Source: an uncultured Tessaracoccus sp.
GTDB taxonomy: Bacteria; Actinomycetota; Actinomycetes; Propionibacteriales; Propionibacteriaceae
Direction of reading: 5' to 3'
Assembly: GCF_947255005.1 (NCBI RefSeq)
Contig: NZ_CAMYFI010000008.1
Coordinates: 1 to 64,000 of the forward strand
Length of the DNA: 64,000 nt
Under the pieces are notes generated by a model, which saw only the letters and a program-made list of their open reading frames with translations, did no database searches and was not told where the DNA came from. The translations under genes were made by a program, and so were the position numbers. Of this stretch, positions 49,558 through 58,606 are shown in pieces. Each line of letters starts with the position of its first letter. The first letter of the stretch is position 1.

Positions 49558-52469
49558 GAGCCTCCTTGCTCAGCCAGCGGCTGGTACAAGGCTGCCGCCC
49601 AACGTTCGAAGATGCTGTTCGACGGGCCGGGGGGATCGTCGCTGGTTGGCGGATCGTCGAAGAGCTGCCTCGCGGGTTCGGTGTAGAACAGCGTCCAGCG
49701 TTCGTCGGGGTGCGCCCATTTCTTGAATGCGAACGGTGCGGGATGCGTCCAGTCACGACGGTTGAAGCGATGCGTGCGCTGTTCCATCACGAGCGAGAAC
49801 GCGGGCTCGAAGGGCACGGGCAACAGCCGCGACCGCCCCACCGTATGGGCGCGCACGTACAGCTCGAGTAGTTGCGCCGCGCGTTCAGGGGGCAGCTGAC
49901 GCAACTCGTTGTATTTCGTGCGGTCTCTGCCGGGGCGCAGCACCACCGCACTCACGCGCACGCCCTGGCAAGCGAGGGCCAGAATATGCAACCAGGGTTG
50001 GAGGAGCGCTCGGGTGCCTGAGCCTGCAGCCGGGACGACGATGTGGCCGCCATGCACCTGCGCGATGCCGGTGAGACGGGTTCCAGCCACTTCGACATCG
50101 ATATCAACGAACTGTGGAGCTTCAGCCATCAGGCGTGTCGATTGCGCGACGATGGCGTCGGCTTGCCTGCCGATGTTCGCCGCCATCGCGCGCCCGTAGG
50201 CGCCTTGAGGCACCAGCTGCGACTGCTCGGCACGGCGCAGTAGTTCCTGTGGCTCGATGTGGCGCATTCGCCCTTGGATGAAGGCTTCCCTGATTTTCCA
50301 GCTCGCGAGGCCGCCGAGTTGCAGCGGCACACGGTCGTCGAGCGTGATGTCATCGTCGGCATAGATGGTCGCCTGCTGGGCGAGAAATTCTCTGGCCGGG
50401 TCGAGGAGGAACGCCTTGAGTTTTGTGAGAGCAAGTTGCTCGACGGGAGCCTGGATCGGAAGGTGGAGCGCAGCCTTTCGGCGCTCGACGATCGCTCGAT
50501 GTTCGCTGGGCTCGAGGGCGGCTCGCGCTCCCTCGAAGGCTGCGCCATCGAAGGACGCCGAGGACGCGGTGCGGAACTGGCTGGCGTTGAACGGCTGAGG
50601 GGCGTGCTGCACAATGCCGGGGAACGGCACCCCGAGCTGGCGCAGTAATAACCGTATGCTCACCGGACTCGCGAGCGCGTTTCCGGTACGTTCGGAGTGC
50701 GTTGCCGTGATGATGAGCAACTGCTCAGCTGCGGACGCGTGCGCGAGCAGTTGACGTTGCATGACGCGGCCCCTGTCTGGCAGCGTGTCGGGGAGCTCGT
50801 CGGGCAAGGCACCGGTGGTGACGTCGTCGAGGCCGATCATGGCCACCAGGCCGGCATCGATGTGACAGGCTTCGTGTGGTGCGACGACGTGCAGCTCGCC
50901 ATTGCCCAGCGGGGGCCGATGCCACCGAGCAGGTAGTTCGGCTTCGATCAGGCGGCGGAACTCGCTGTGGCCGAGGTGCACCGTCGACGACTCGTGCGCC
51001 TGGGCAATGCGCTCGAACACCGTGGCCGCCTGCTGTTCCATCCAGCCATCCTCGAAGCTGAGACCAACGAGTTGCTCCAGTGCTTGAAGGGCGGCCTGCG
51101 CCCATTCGGACACGGTGAGACGTGTCTTCGTCGTTTCGCGCAGCGCCCAGATCCTGCCGATCACCTCAGTGAGTGCTCCGATGAGGTCGAGGTCGTTCGA
51201 CGTCGTGTCCTCCACGCCGAGTACTCCACGAGGCCCTGCCACCCCACCCATTGCAATACCCGTGAGGAGCGCGTCGATACCGCTTTGCCAGGTATTGACG
51301 GCATCACGAGGCAGACCGAACTCTGCTCGATGATTGCCACCCAGACCCCAATGCACCTCGGCTGCGTCGACCAAGTCGAGCAGATCCGTGCGCCGGTTGG
51401 CGAACCCCCAGCGTGAGGAGATGGCCGGTAGCAGGAGAAATTCCACCACCTCGTTGACCGTGGTGCGCCCGGCGACGAGATCGAAGGTGGCGAGGATGGC
51501 GTCAATCGCGTGGTTGCCGCCCTGCGAGGTGCGGACTTCCGCGACGCGCAACGCGCCGCCTGGGTGGTGGCTCGAGGAACGGAACACGGCATTGAGCACG
51601 GGCGCCCAGGCATCAGGATTCGGGCACACGATACGCACGTCCCGCGGCTCGAGATGCGGGCGCGTCTCGAAGCAGCGCAGCAACTCATCACGCAACACTT
51701 CCGCCTGCCTCAGCTGGGAATGCGAGCCGTGAATCTGCACCTCGGGAACCGCACGCAGGGGCTTGCCAACGCGGACCGGCTCATCGTGGGCAACCTCACA
51801 AAGCCAATCCGGCGCGCCCCCGACACTCCACACGACGCGAGGGGAGAGCGCCTGGAGTAACGGGTGATGGGAGGGCGCTATCTCATCGACGCAGAACACC
51901 CAGGTGGGCCGCTCGAGCTGGGCGGCAGCCTGCGTAAGCTGCTGTGACGCCTGAACCGGATTGAACTGCAGCAGCTCGCAGGCGCTGCGTAACAAGGCAG
52001 GCTGCCAGGCCAAGTGTTCGGGTAGCGAGCCGTCGTCACCTGCGAGCCAGTGCTCCACCATCGACGGCGCGTGCTCAGCGTAGCGGCGGAACAGCTGGGC
52101 GAACCGTCCACAGGCAGACACTTTTCGCCCCGGGATTGCCAAGAACGCCTGTAGCGGGGGATAGAGGTGCGCGACGGCATCAACTTGCTCAGCAATGGCC
52201 GTGACGAGCCTGCTGCCGCGCCAGGCATCCCACTGCGCACTGACGGCCGCGTCGGCGGCGAGGACGGACGTGAGCTGCCCGATGGTGAAGAAGTCGATGC
52301 CCGCCGAGATGCCCTCGATCGTGGCGATCTCTTGGCTGAGCAGCCTGGCAGAACCAGGCGAATCGACCACCACCATGCCACGAGCGAATGGCGAGCGCAG
52401 TTCGTCGCGAATGGCAGCGACCAGTTCGGGCACCATCGCCCGCCAACTCGTGCCCAGACGTACCTGCAT
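49551..52469 (-). CDS. recC: Exodeoxyribonuclease V gamma subunit RecC
   Basis: This 972-residue subunit recognises Chi and splits the DNA strands in RecBCD; it has an inactivated helicase and nuclease fold, so no intact Walker motifs are expected. It starts with MQVRLGTSWRAMVPEL at the ATG at 52469, with AAGGAG 6 bases before it. An in-frame reading from 52592 was rejected because it runs into uvrD2. It is shorter than the 1122 residues of E. coli RecC. First gene of recC-recB-recD, divergent from uvrD2. Confidence 0.9.
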   Translation of the reverse strand: MQVRLGTSWRAMVPELVAAIRDELRSPFARGMVVVDSPGSARLLSQEIATIEGISAGIDFFTIGQLTSVLAADAAVSAQWDAWRGSRLVTAIAEQVDAVAHLYPPLQAFLAIPGRKVSACGRFAQLFRRYAEHAPSMVEHWLAGDDGSLPEHLAWQPALLRSACELLQFNPVQASQQLTQAAAQLERPTWVFCVDEIAPSHHPLLQALSPRVVWSVGGAPDWLCEVAHDEPVRVGKPLRAVPEVQIHGSHSQLRQAEVLRDELLRCFETRPHLEPRDVRIVCPNPDAWAPVLNAVFRSSSHHPGGALRVAEVRTSQGGNHAIDAILATFDLVAGRTTVNEVVEFLLLPAISSRWGFANRRTDLLDLVDAAEVHWGLGGNHRAEFGLPRDAVNTWQSGIDALLTGIAMGGVAGPRGVLGVEDTTSNDLDLIGALTEVIGRIWALRETTKTRLTVSEWAQAALQALEQLVGLSFEDGWMEQQAATVFERIAQAHESSTVHLGHSEFRRLIEAELPARWHRPPLGNGELHVVAPHEACHIDAGLVAMIGLDDVTTGALPDELPDTLPDRGRVMQRQLLAHASAAEQLLIITATHSERTGNALASPVSIRLLLRQLGVPFPGIVQHAPQPFNASQFRTASSASFDGAAFEGARAALEPSEHRAIVERRKAALHLPIQAPVEQLALTKLKAFLLDPAREFLAQQATIYADDDITLDDRVPLQLGGLASWKIREAFIQGRMRHIEPQELLRRAEQSQLVPQGAYGRAMAANIGRQADAIVAQSTRLMAEAPQFVDIDVEVAGTRLTGIAQVHGGHIVVPAAGSGTRALLQPWLHILALACQGVRVSAVVLRPGRDRTKYNELRQLPPERAAQLLELYVRAHTVGRSRLLPVPFEPAFSLVMEQRTHRFNRRDWTHPAPFAFKKWAHPDERWTLFYTEPARQLFDDPPTSDDPPGPSNSIFERWAAALYQPLAEQGGSW

Positions 52470-52579
52470 CACCTGCTCCTTCCGATGTGTGCAGCAGCCT
52501 AATGGGTGCCTCTGACATTTCTCATGACGCGAAGCATTGTCGGTGGCCTTTGGTAGTTTGGCCGGTTGGGAGGCCATAT

Positions 52580-54610
52580 ATGGCGGATGCAATACTCGAT
52601 GCGCTCGATCCAGAACAGCGGCAGGTGGCGCTGGAGCTGGACGCGCCCGTTGTCGTGCTCGCAGGAGCTGGCACCGGGAAAACGCGCGCCATCACCCACC
52701 GCGTCGCGCATGCCGTGCGCTCTGGCCGCTACGACCAGCGCGCCGTGCTCGCCGTCACCTTCACTACTCGGGCGGCTGGCGAGATGCGGGTGCGACTGGC
52801 GCAGCTCGGCGTTCGGCACGCGCAGGCGCGCACCATTCATGCAGCCGCACTGCGCCAGTGTCGCTACTTCTGGCCGCAGGCGTACGGCACGCCGTTTCCT
52901 GAGGTCGCCGAGAACGCGTTCGGCATCATCGCCCGCGCAGCCACCCATGTGCTCGGCGATGTCGACACGGCACTGATCCGTGACCTCGAAACCGAGCTCT
53001 CATGGGCGAAATCGAGCAATGTCTCTCCCGACGCCTACCCCGAACTTGCGGTGGGCAGAAGCGTCGCAGGTGCGACGCCTACGCAGGTCGCTGCCGTGAT
53101 GGACGGGTATGAGAAGGGCAAGCAAGCTCAAGACGTGGTCGACTTCCACGACATTCTGCTCTGCAATGCAGCGTTACTCAGCGGGCATCCGGCCATTGCT
53201 GAGCAGATCCGTGCGCAGTATCGCCACTTCGTCGTCGACGAGTACCAGGATATCTCCGCAATTCAGCATCGGCTGATCGGTTTGTGGGTGGACGGGCGCT
53301 CTGACGTGTGCGTCGTAGGCGACCCGAACCAGTCCATTCACGCCTTCGCCGGGGCTAATCCTCGGTTCCTCCGGGAATTCGCCGACGACTACGACGGTGC
53401 CGTCACGGTGAATCTGGTGCGCAACTACCGCTCCACGCCCGAGATCCTCCGCGTCGCGACACATGTGCTGAAACCTCCACGCGGTGAACGGTTGCGGGCC
53501 ACGCGCGTCTCCGGCGACGAGCCGGTGGTGCAGGCCGCAGGAACCGTCACGAACGAGGCTGAAGGCACCGCGAACTGGATTCTCGACAGACACGACCGCG
53601 GCACGCCCTGGAATGAAATCGCGGTGCTATACCGGATCAACGCCCAGTCGCCTGTGCTCGAGGCGGCACTCGATCAGCGCGGCATCCCGTACACCGTTCG
53701 TGGCACCGAGCGTTTCTACGAACGTGGCGAGGTGCGGCAGATCGTCGGAATACTGTTGCGGCAAGCCGAGTTGGATCCCGACGGTGACGCCTCCGCGCTG
53801 CTGGAGGCCGGGCTAGCGCAGGTGGGTTGGGTAGCAGAAGCCCCGGCGGGGCAGGGGCGACAACGTGAACGCTGGGAGTCGCTCACCGCGCTCAAGCAAC
53901 TGTTCGACGAGGAGCAGAAACAACACGATGCCTGGACGGCCGGCGAGGCCGGCGCGTGGCTGCGAGAGCGAGTCTCCTGGGAACAGAGCCCCATCGCGCA
54001 GGCAGTCACCCTATCCACCATGCATGCGGCGAAGGGGCTCGAATGGGACGATGTGGCGATCATTGGGGTCCGAGAAGGGCTCGTGCCATTCCCACTCGCT
54101 ACCGAAGAGCCCGAGCTGAGCGAAGAGCGTCGGCTGCTGTACGTCGCGTGCACTCGCGCCCGGCAGCATTTGCGGGTGAGTTGGAACTACATCGGCGCCG
54201 GGGGAAAACAGCCGCCCTCGCGCTTTCTCGACGGCATCCGCACGCGCCAGCATGCTGAAGGCGCAACGGTGCCCGGCAAGGCGCGAGAGAGTACATCTAT
54301 CCGCTCGCGCACGTGCGTTGTGTGTGGACGCCTGCTCGCTACTGCGGCGGAGCGGAAGCTGCGGCACCATGAGGAGTGCGAACTCCCCGTTGACGAGCGG
54401 CTGTTCGCTGAGCTCAAGGCCTGGCGCAAGCGCACCGCTGATGAACTCAGCACGCCGGCGTTCGTTGTGTTCACCGACGCCACGCTCATGGCCATCGCGG
54501 AAGCCAAACCTACCGACGAACAGTCGCTCCTTGCGTTGCCTGGCATCGGGCGCTCGAAGCTCGCGAAATATGGCACCGCGGTGCTCGAAGTCATCACCCA
54601 GCACGTGTGA
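52580..54610 (+). CDS. uvrD2: UvrD-type DNA helicase UvrD2 with HRDC domain
   Basis: This 676-residue SF1A helicase has Walker A AGAGTGKT (near residue 28), motif II VDEYQDIS, GDPNQSIHAFAGA and the motif VI region RRLLYVACTRARQHL. A Cys/His zinc-type motif (CVVCGR, then HHEEC) lies near 575-597. An HRDC domain (about 605-676, ending in LLALPGIGRSKLAKYG) completes it. Zinc motif plus HRDC is the architecture of mycobacterial UvrD2, which is essential there. GGGAGG lies 7 bases before the ATG at 52580. It overlaps the leftward gene at 54594. Confidence 0.9.
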   Translation: MADAILDALDPEQRQVALELDAPVVVLAGAGTGKTRAITHRVAHAVRSGRYDQRAVLAVTFTTRAAGEMRVRLAQLGVRHAQARTIHAAALRQCRYFWPQAYGTPFPEVAENAFGIIARAATHVLGDVDTALIRDLETELSWAKSSNVSPDAYPELAVGRSVAGATPTQVAAVMDGYEKGKQAQDVVDFHDILLCNAALLSGHPAIAEQIRAQYRHFVVDEYQDISAIQHRLIGLWVDGRSDVCVVGDPNQSIHAFAGANPRFLREFADDYDGAVTVNLVRNYRSTPEILRVATHVLKPPRGERLRATRVSGDEPVVQAAGTVTNEAEGTANWILDRHDRGTPWNEIAVLYRINAQSPVLEAALDQRGIPYTVRGTERFYERGEVRQIVGILLRQAELDPDGDASALLEAGLAQVGWVAEAPAGQGRQRERWESLTALKQLFDEEQKQHDAWTAGEAGAWLRERVSWEQSPIAQAVTLSTMHAAKGLEWDDVAIIGVREGLVPFPLATEEPELSEERRLLYVACTRARQHLRVSWNYIGAGGKQPPSRFLDGIRTRQHAEGATVPGKARESTSIRSRTCVVCGRLLATAAERKLRHHEECELPVDERLFAELKAWRKRTADELSTPAFVVFTDATLMAIAEAKPTDEQSLLALPGIGRSKLAKYGTAVLEVITQHV

Positions 54611-55121
54611 GTGCTGCGCGGCCTCCGCCGAACGCGATCGATGCAGCGCAACCAGGCGTGCGGCAGCTTGGGCGATGGCGGGTGGGCGTCGTCGCAATGC
54701 TTCCACTGCGTTCGTCCCACGTCAGCGCACGCCCAGCCAACGCGCCGCCACGACGGTGCTGCAGCGCGTGAATCTCGACTACGGCGCCAGCCATGGCCCA
54801 TGCCCGAAGGTGTGCAGCGGCGGGCGTTTCATCATGGTTGGGCAGCGCGATGCATGAAGAGCACGGAGTAGCCCTGGGTAATAGCAGCGGTCCTACCGTT
54901 CCGGTGGTAGCGGAAGCCCAGACGTAGAGCGTCGGGCCTAGCTGAAAGGCGTGTGCCTCCAGCAGTGGGTAGGTCCCCGGAGCGAATTCGAGCACGACCA
55001 GTTCAGCGCCGATGGCGAACCCAAGGTCAGCTAGCGCCGCAGCGGGGGAGACGCGGTGGCAGCGTATCGTCGTCGATGTAAACAACGGGTCGTTGGTGTG
55101 GTCTGAAACGAGCAGGATCAT
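54594..55121 (-). CDS. Reduced ThiF-like / cysteine-rich protein
   Basis: This 175-residue protein is not clearly identified. Its C-terminal half has a CSSC pair (near residue 87) and a late CRTPGC, spaced like the zinc cysteines of the ThiF-family cyclodehydratase-like proteins found next to uvrD2 in actinobacteria. The ATP-binding ThiF core is missing, so it may be a truncated or diverged version. The N-terminal half (MILLVSDHTNDPLF, then LVVLEFAPG) is alpha/beta-like. It overlaps the uvrD2 end by 17 bases, convergent. The start at 55121 has no good ribosome-binding site. Confidence 0.5.
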   Translation of the reverse strand: MILLVSDHTNDPLFTSTTIRCHRVSPAAALADLGFAIGAELVVLEFAPGTYPLLEAHAFQLGPTLYVWASATTGTVGPLLLPRATPCSSCIALPNHDETPAAAHLRAWAMAGAVVEIHALQHRRGGALAGRALTWDERSGSIATTPTRHRPSCRTPGCAASIAFGGGRAALTRAG

Positions 55122-55198
55122 GCATGCAGTGTCACACGTCAGGGGGTCAACTTAGCGGTAAGTGCGACACCCTGTGGGAAACCATCCGGAAAAGCAAC

Positions 55199-55228
55199 GT
55201 GGGTCGACACCCGGAGGTGTCGACCCAC
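55199..55228. terminator. Terminator hairpin after the zinc-ribbon gene
   Basis: GTGGGTCGACACC (55199-55211) and GGTGTCGACCCAC (55216-55228) form a perfect 13-base stem with a 4-base loop. On the minus strand it is followed by GTTGCTTTTCC, and on the plus strand by AGCGTTTTGG, so it could work both ways. Confidence 0.85.
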
Positions 55229-55244
55229 AGCGTTTTGGTTGCGA

Positions 55245-55406
55245 TCAGGCGCGACCGAGAATGCGGTTCAGGTTGGTGCTGCATTCGGGGCACTTGCCCT
55301 TGGCCATCTTGGTGCCCTTGTCGTTCACAACGACGTTGCCCTTGGCGTTGCGCTTAGCCTTGCACTTCACGCAGTAGAACTCGCCTTCCCAAGTCTCTTC
55401 AGCCAT
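55245..55406 (-). CDS. DUF5679 zinc-ribbon protein
   Basis: This 53-residue protein starts MAEETWEGEFYCVKCKAK and has two CxxC pairs (FYCVKC and GKCPEC), a compact zinc ribbon. DUF5679 is an actinobacterial family of unknown function. The ATG at 55406 has AGGAGG 5 bases before it, the strongest ribosome-binding site seen here, suggesting high expression. Basic residues between the pairs could bind nucleic acid. It is a single-gene unit with a terminator behind it. Confidence 0.85.
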   Translation of the reverse strand: MAEETWEGEFYCVKCKAKRNAKGNVVVNDKGTKMAKGKCPECSTNLNRILGRA

Positions 55407-55493
55407 GTTTCCTCCTAGGTTGTTGGATGTCACCGACGGCGCCGGCAACGACCGCGGTGCCCAATCATGGACGGACACGGTGCTTCACATAAG

Positions 55494-55549
55494 GTGAGCC
55501 CTGCGAGCTCTACCCGCCTTCCCCTGCGGGCGAGCCCCACAGGACTCAC
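55494..55549. terminator. Nested hairpins between DUF2342 and DUF5679 genes
   Basis: Outer arms GTGAG+CCTG (55494-55503) pair with CAGG+CTCAC (55540-55549) around a C-A mismatch. The inner pair CCCGC/GCGGG (55513-55517 with 55526-55530) forms a second stem. It lies 75-130 bases past the DUF2342 stop on its strand, so it probably ends that transcript. It could also be a leader structure of the DUF5679 mRNA. Confidence 0.5.
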
Positions 55550-55623
55550 AACAACTAAGTTTGGCCCTATTTCAGCAGAAACGTCAACTAGACTCGCGCG
55601 GGTGGATGCAACGTGTGCTTGCC

Positions 55624-56946
55624 TCACGATTCGAGGAGCTTGCGCAGTTCGTCGTCGAGGTCGTCGGAAGCGGGGGGTTCCTTTCCCTTCGCTACGAACG
55701 CCATCGGGTCTGTGAGGTCCTTCGCAGTGGGGATCAGGTCGGGATGCGACCAGATGGCATCGCGGCCTTCGACGCCCCGATCATGTTCGAGCGCGCCCCA
55801 GAGGTTGTTCGCGTCGCGTACGAGGCGCGGGGTGAGCTCCAGTCCGATCAGTTCGCGCAGCACGGAACGAACGGGCGATTCAGCGGCGCGTCGCCGTCGG
55901 AGCACCTCGACCAGTTCGGGAGCGTGCGGCATCCACTTGTCGAGGGTGTGCTGCGCCACATGATCCACCCACCCTTCGACGAGCGCGAGGAGGGTGCCGA
56001 GCCGTTCGAGGATCTGGAGCTGGGTCTCGGTGCTCGCCGGGCGGAAAAACGACACCTGCACTTCTTCGCCGATCTTGGTGAGATCTTCGAGCGACATTTG
56101 CTCGAGGTGCTCCGGTGAGAACCGATCGGAGATCGCGTCGAGGTCGATGGTGATTTCGCGCGCATAGTGCGTCATGAGTGCCTGGAGCTGAGGGGAAAGC
56201 CAGCCGACGTTGGCGAAGAGTCGCTGCCTAGCCGCCTCGCGCAGCAGCAGGAGAAGCATCATGTCCGACTCGTCCGCGTCGAGATCCTGCGTGAACTCGG
56301 AGACATTCGCCGGAATTACCACGACGTCGTTCTTCGCCGCCAAGTTGAAGCCGATCTCCGTGCCGGTGAGAGTGTCTCGTGCCACCTTGGCGAGCACTCG
56401 TCTCAGGCGTTCGCGATACATAGCTGACGCCGACTGGCGCAGCAGCGGACCCATCATGGAGCTCAGGTCGAGACCCTCCATCTGCGCAGCTCCTTCTGAC
56501 GAGCTGCGTTGCAGCGCGTCTGCGAGGCCCTCGATGATCGGTTCGACGATCGACCGCCACCCTGCGCTGGTGTCGTCGAGCCACTGCGCACGAGTGCTGA
56601 GCCGAGCGGGCAGTCCGGGGGATTCGAATGTGGTGAATTCGTCCAGCCATGACTGTGCGAGGCGTTCCGCGTCGACGACGACGTCTTGCTCTCGCGGCTG
56701 AAGGTCTGGATCTGGCCCGGCCTCTTGGAGCGCGTGCTTGGCGGCGGTGATGGTGGTGAGCCACGCAGCGTCAGGATTCTGATCTGCGGCAGGGATGCCG
56801 AACATCATGGCGCCGCCGCTCGACTGCATCTGCTGCATACGCTGCATGATGGCCTCGAAATCGACGTCTCCGTCGGCGCCGAGGATGCCCATCTGCTCCA
56901 TCATCTTGCGGATTTCCTCGAAATTGAAGCCACCTGGTTGCGTCAC
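55624..56946 (-). CDS. DUF2342 family (zinc-dependent metalloprotease-type) protein
   Basis: This 440-residue protein belongs to the actinobacterial family containing M. tuberculosis Rv3195. Its C-terminus, GLELTPRLVRDANNLWGALE, then SHPDLIPTAKDLTDP, is diagnostic. EGWVDHVAQHTLD (near residue 325) holds histidines that may bind zinc. The annotated metalloprotease activity comes from fold comparison and is not proven. The Met/Gln-rich N-terminus (MMEQMGILG) is short. Divergent from the PDZ-Lon gene, as in mycobacteria. Confidence 0.85.
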   Translation of the reverse strand: MTQPGGFNFEEIRKMMEQMGILGADGDVDFEAIMQRMQQMQSSGGAMMFGIPAADQNPDAAWLTTITAAKHALQEAGPDPDLQPREQDVVVDAERLAQSWLDEFTTFESPGLPARLSTRAQWLDDTSAGWRSIVEPIIEGLADALQRSSSEGAAQMEGLDLSSMMGPLLRQSASAMYRERLRRVLAKVARDTLTGTEIGFNLAAKNDVVVIPANVSEFTQDLDADESDMMLLLLLREAARQRLFANVGWLSPQLQALMTHYAREITIDLDAISDRFSPEHLEQMSLEDLTKIGEEVQVSFFRPASTETQLQILERLGTLLALVEGWVDHVAQHTLDKWMPHAPELVEVLRRRRAAESPVRSVLRELIGLELTPRLVRDANNLWGALEHDRGVEGRDAIWSHPDLIPTAKDLTDPMAFVAKGKEPPASDDLDDELRKLLES

Positions 56947-57054
56947 GGGCGACCACCTCCTAGGTCATCCATTGAACCGTACCGCGCAAGTGGGCGTCAT
57001 CCTCTTTGCTGAACGTTGGTACTGTGTCGTGTTGAATGCGCGAAGGGAGAGGCC

Positions 57055-58098
57055 GTGAACCGCAATGCCGTGGCGATTTCATCGTCGGTGTTGTTCGTCG
57101 TGTTCGCAGCGATCCTCGTGCTAACCCCCACCCCGTACGTCACGTGGCGGCCTGGTCAGCCTATCAATGTGCTCGGTGAGACTGAGCAAGGGCCGGTCAT
57201 CAGCGTCGAAGGCGTGGAGGCGCATGAGGCCACTGGCCAGTTGCTGCTCACACTGGTGTCGACGTCGAAAGTGGACACCACAGTGAGTCTTCCTGAGGCC
57301 ATGCTGGTGTACTTCAGCGAAGGATCTGACGCGATGCCGCGGGACCTGATCTACCCGCCCGGTAAATCCGAAGATGAAATCACCCAGGAAGCCGTCGCAT
57401 CCATGGACACCTCCCGCGACAACGCCATCGTCGCGGCCCTGCGAGCTGCAGGCATTCCCGTCACCGAGCGCCCCATGGTCTCCAGCGTGGTCGTCAACGG
57501 GCCATCCGGAGAGGAGCTGCGGCCCGGTGACTTGATTGTCGAAGTGAACGGGAAGCCGGTCGAAACGACGGCCGATGTCTCGGAAGCTGTTGGCTCAGCC
57601 AATGTAGGCACTGTCGTCAGCCTCAAGGTGTTGCGGGGCGGCAAGGAACACAAGGCCAATGTGACGACGGTGGCTTCGTCGCAGGATCCTTCAAGGGCCA
57701 TCATCGGCATTGGGCTGGCGGTGGGCTACGAGTACGCGCCGAAGGTGACCTACGGGTTGAGCAACGACATCGTCGGGCCGAGTGCCGGACTGGTGTTTGC
57801 TCTAGGCATCTACGACAAGATCACTGCCGGCAAACTGATGGGTAACCTCACGGTGGCGGGCACGGGTGAGATTGATCCAAGCGGGCAAGTGCGTGCCATC
57901 GGAGGGATCCAGGAGAAGATGACGGGCGCGGAGAAGGAAGGTGCGACGGTGTTCCTCCTGCCCAAAGACAACTGTGAGGCCGTCGGCGATTTCAACACCA
58001 AAATGAGGCTTGTCCCCGTCTCTACCCTGCGCGACGCTATCGCCTCGCTCCAGTACATCCAAGAAGGAAACGAGGCGGAGGTGGCAACCTGTGGGTGA
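57055..58098 (+). CDS. PDZ-Lon (S16) membrane protease
   Basis: This 347-residue protein has an N-terminal membrane helix (6-26), a PDZ domain (about 135-205, GEELRPGDLIVEVNGKPV) and a Lon-type peptidase domain. The catalytic serine is S243 in GPSAG and the lysine is K288 in IQEKMTG, 45 residues apart as in Lon. It lacks an ATPase domain, so it cleaves without unfolding, outside the membrane. The GTG at 57055 is favoured by GGGAG 5 bases before it. It corresponds in position to Rv3194c and overlaps the PPA1309 gene by 8 bases. Confidence 0.9.
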   Translation: MNRNAVAISSSVLFVVFAAILVLTPTPYVTWRPGQPINVLGETEQGPVISVEGVEAHEATGQLLLTLVSTSKVDTTVSLPEAMLVYFSEGSDAMPRDLIYPPGKSEDEITQEAVASMDTSRDNAIVAALRAAGIPVTERPMVSSVVVNGPSGEELRPGDLIVEVNGKPVETTADVSEAVGSANVGTVVSLKVLRGGKEHKANVTTVASSQDPSRAIIGIGLAVGYEYAPKVTYGLSNDIVGPSAGLVFALGIYDKITAGKLMGNLTVAGTGEIDPSGQVRAIGGIQEKMTGAEKEGATVFLLPKDNCEAVGDFNTKMRLVPVSTLRDAIASLQYIQEGNEAEVATCG

Positions 58099-58606
58099 TC
58101 CTTCACGACTGATTGCGGTTTTGCTCGACGTCGAACGGCACGTCTCAGAGCTGGGCTGGGACCAGCCCGCCCGCCTGTTTGCGCTTGTCGGCACCCGTGA
58201 ACTCCTGCAGATGGAACCGCAGTTGGCAGGGCGTGTGCCAGAAGGTTCCGAAGATGGCATGAGCGCGGTGGAACAAGACGAGTTCCGAGCCGGGGATGAT
58301 CTCTTCGAGCGCCTGGCAGGCATCTATTTTCCCGACTCGGTCGAAGGTGTTGCACTCAGTTTGGAGCGCACTTTCCTGCCAAGCACCTTTGAAGCGGACG
58401 TGCCGGAGAGGGACGACGAAGCCGTCGAGTTTGTGCGGAACCACCCGGAGCACCATGACGTGCGCGCTGTTGTTGGCGTGTTACGCGACGGCTCTAGGTA
58501 CGGGTTGGCCCGCATCAAATCGCACCCCGACGATCTACTGCAAGGCACCGATATCATCCCCAATCTGCCTGATGCCCTGGCCCAGACCTTGAGGAGCGAA
58601 GCGTGA
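58091..58606 (+). CDS. PPA1309 family protein
   Basis: This 171-residue soluble acidic protein matches the actinobacterial PPA1309 family, named from Cutibacterium acnes and of unknown function (HVSELGWDQPARLFALV, then FERLAGIYFPDSVEG, then HPEHHDVRAVVGVLRDGSRYG). The GTG at 58091 overlaps the PDZ-Lon stop, and the stop overlaps the UPF0182 start (GTGA), so three genes are translated as a chain. This suggests the protein works with the membrane protease or UPF0182. Confidence 0.85.
   Translation: MGDPSRLIAVLLDVERHVSELGWDQPARLFALVGTRELLQMEPQLAGRVPEGSEDGMSAVEQDEFRAGDDLFERLAGIYFPDSVEGVALSLERTFLPSTFEADVPERDDEAVEFVRNHPEHHDVRAVVGVLRDGSRYGLARIKSHPDDLLQGTDIIPNLPDALAQTLRSEA

Noticed and set aside
44745..52469. 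AddAB/AdnAB instead of RecBCD
   Set aside because: Three separate subunits with RecC, RecB and RecD features are present, including a dedicated RecD 5'-3' helicase.
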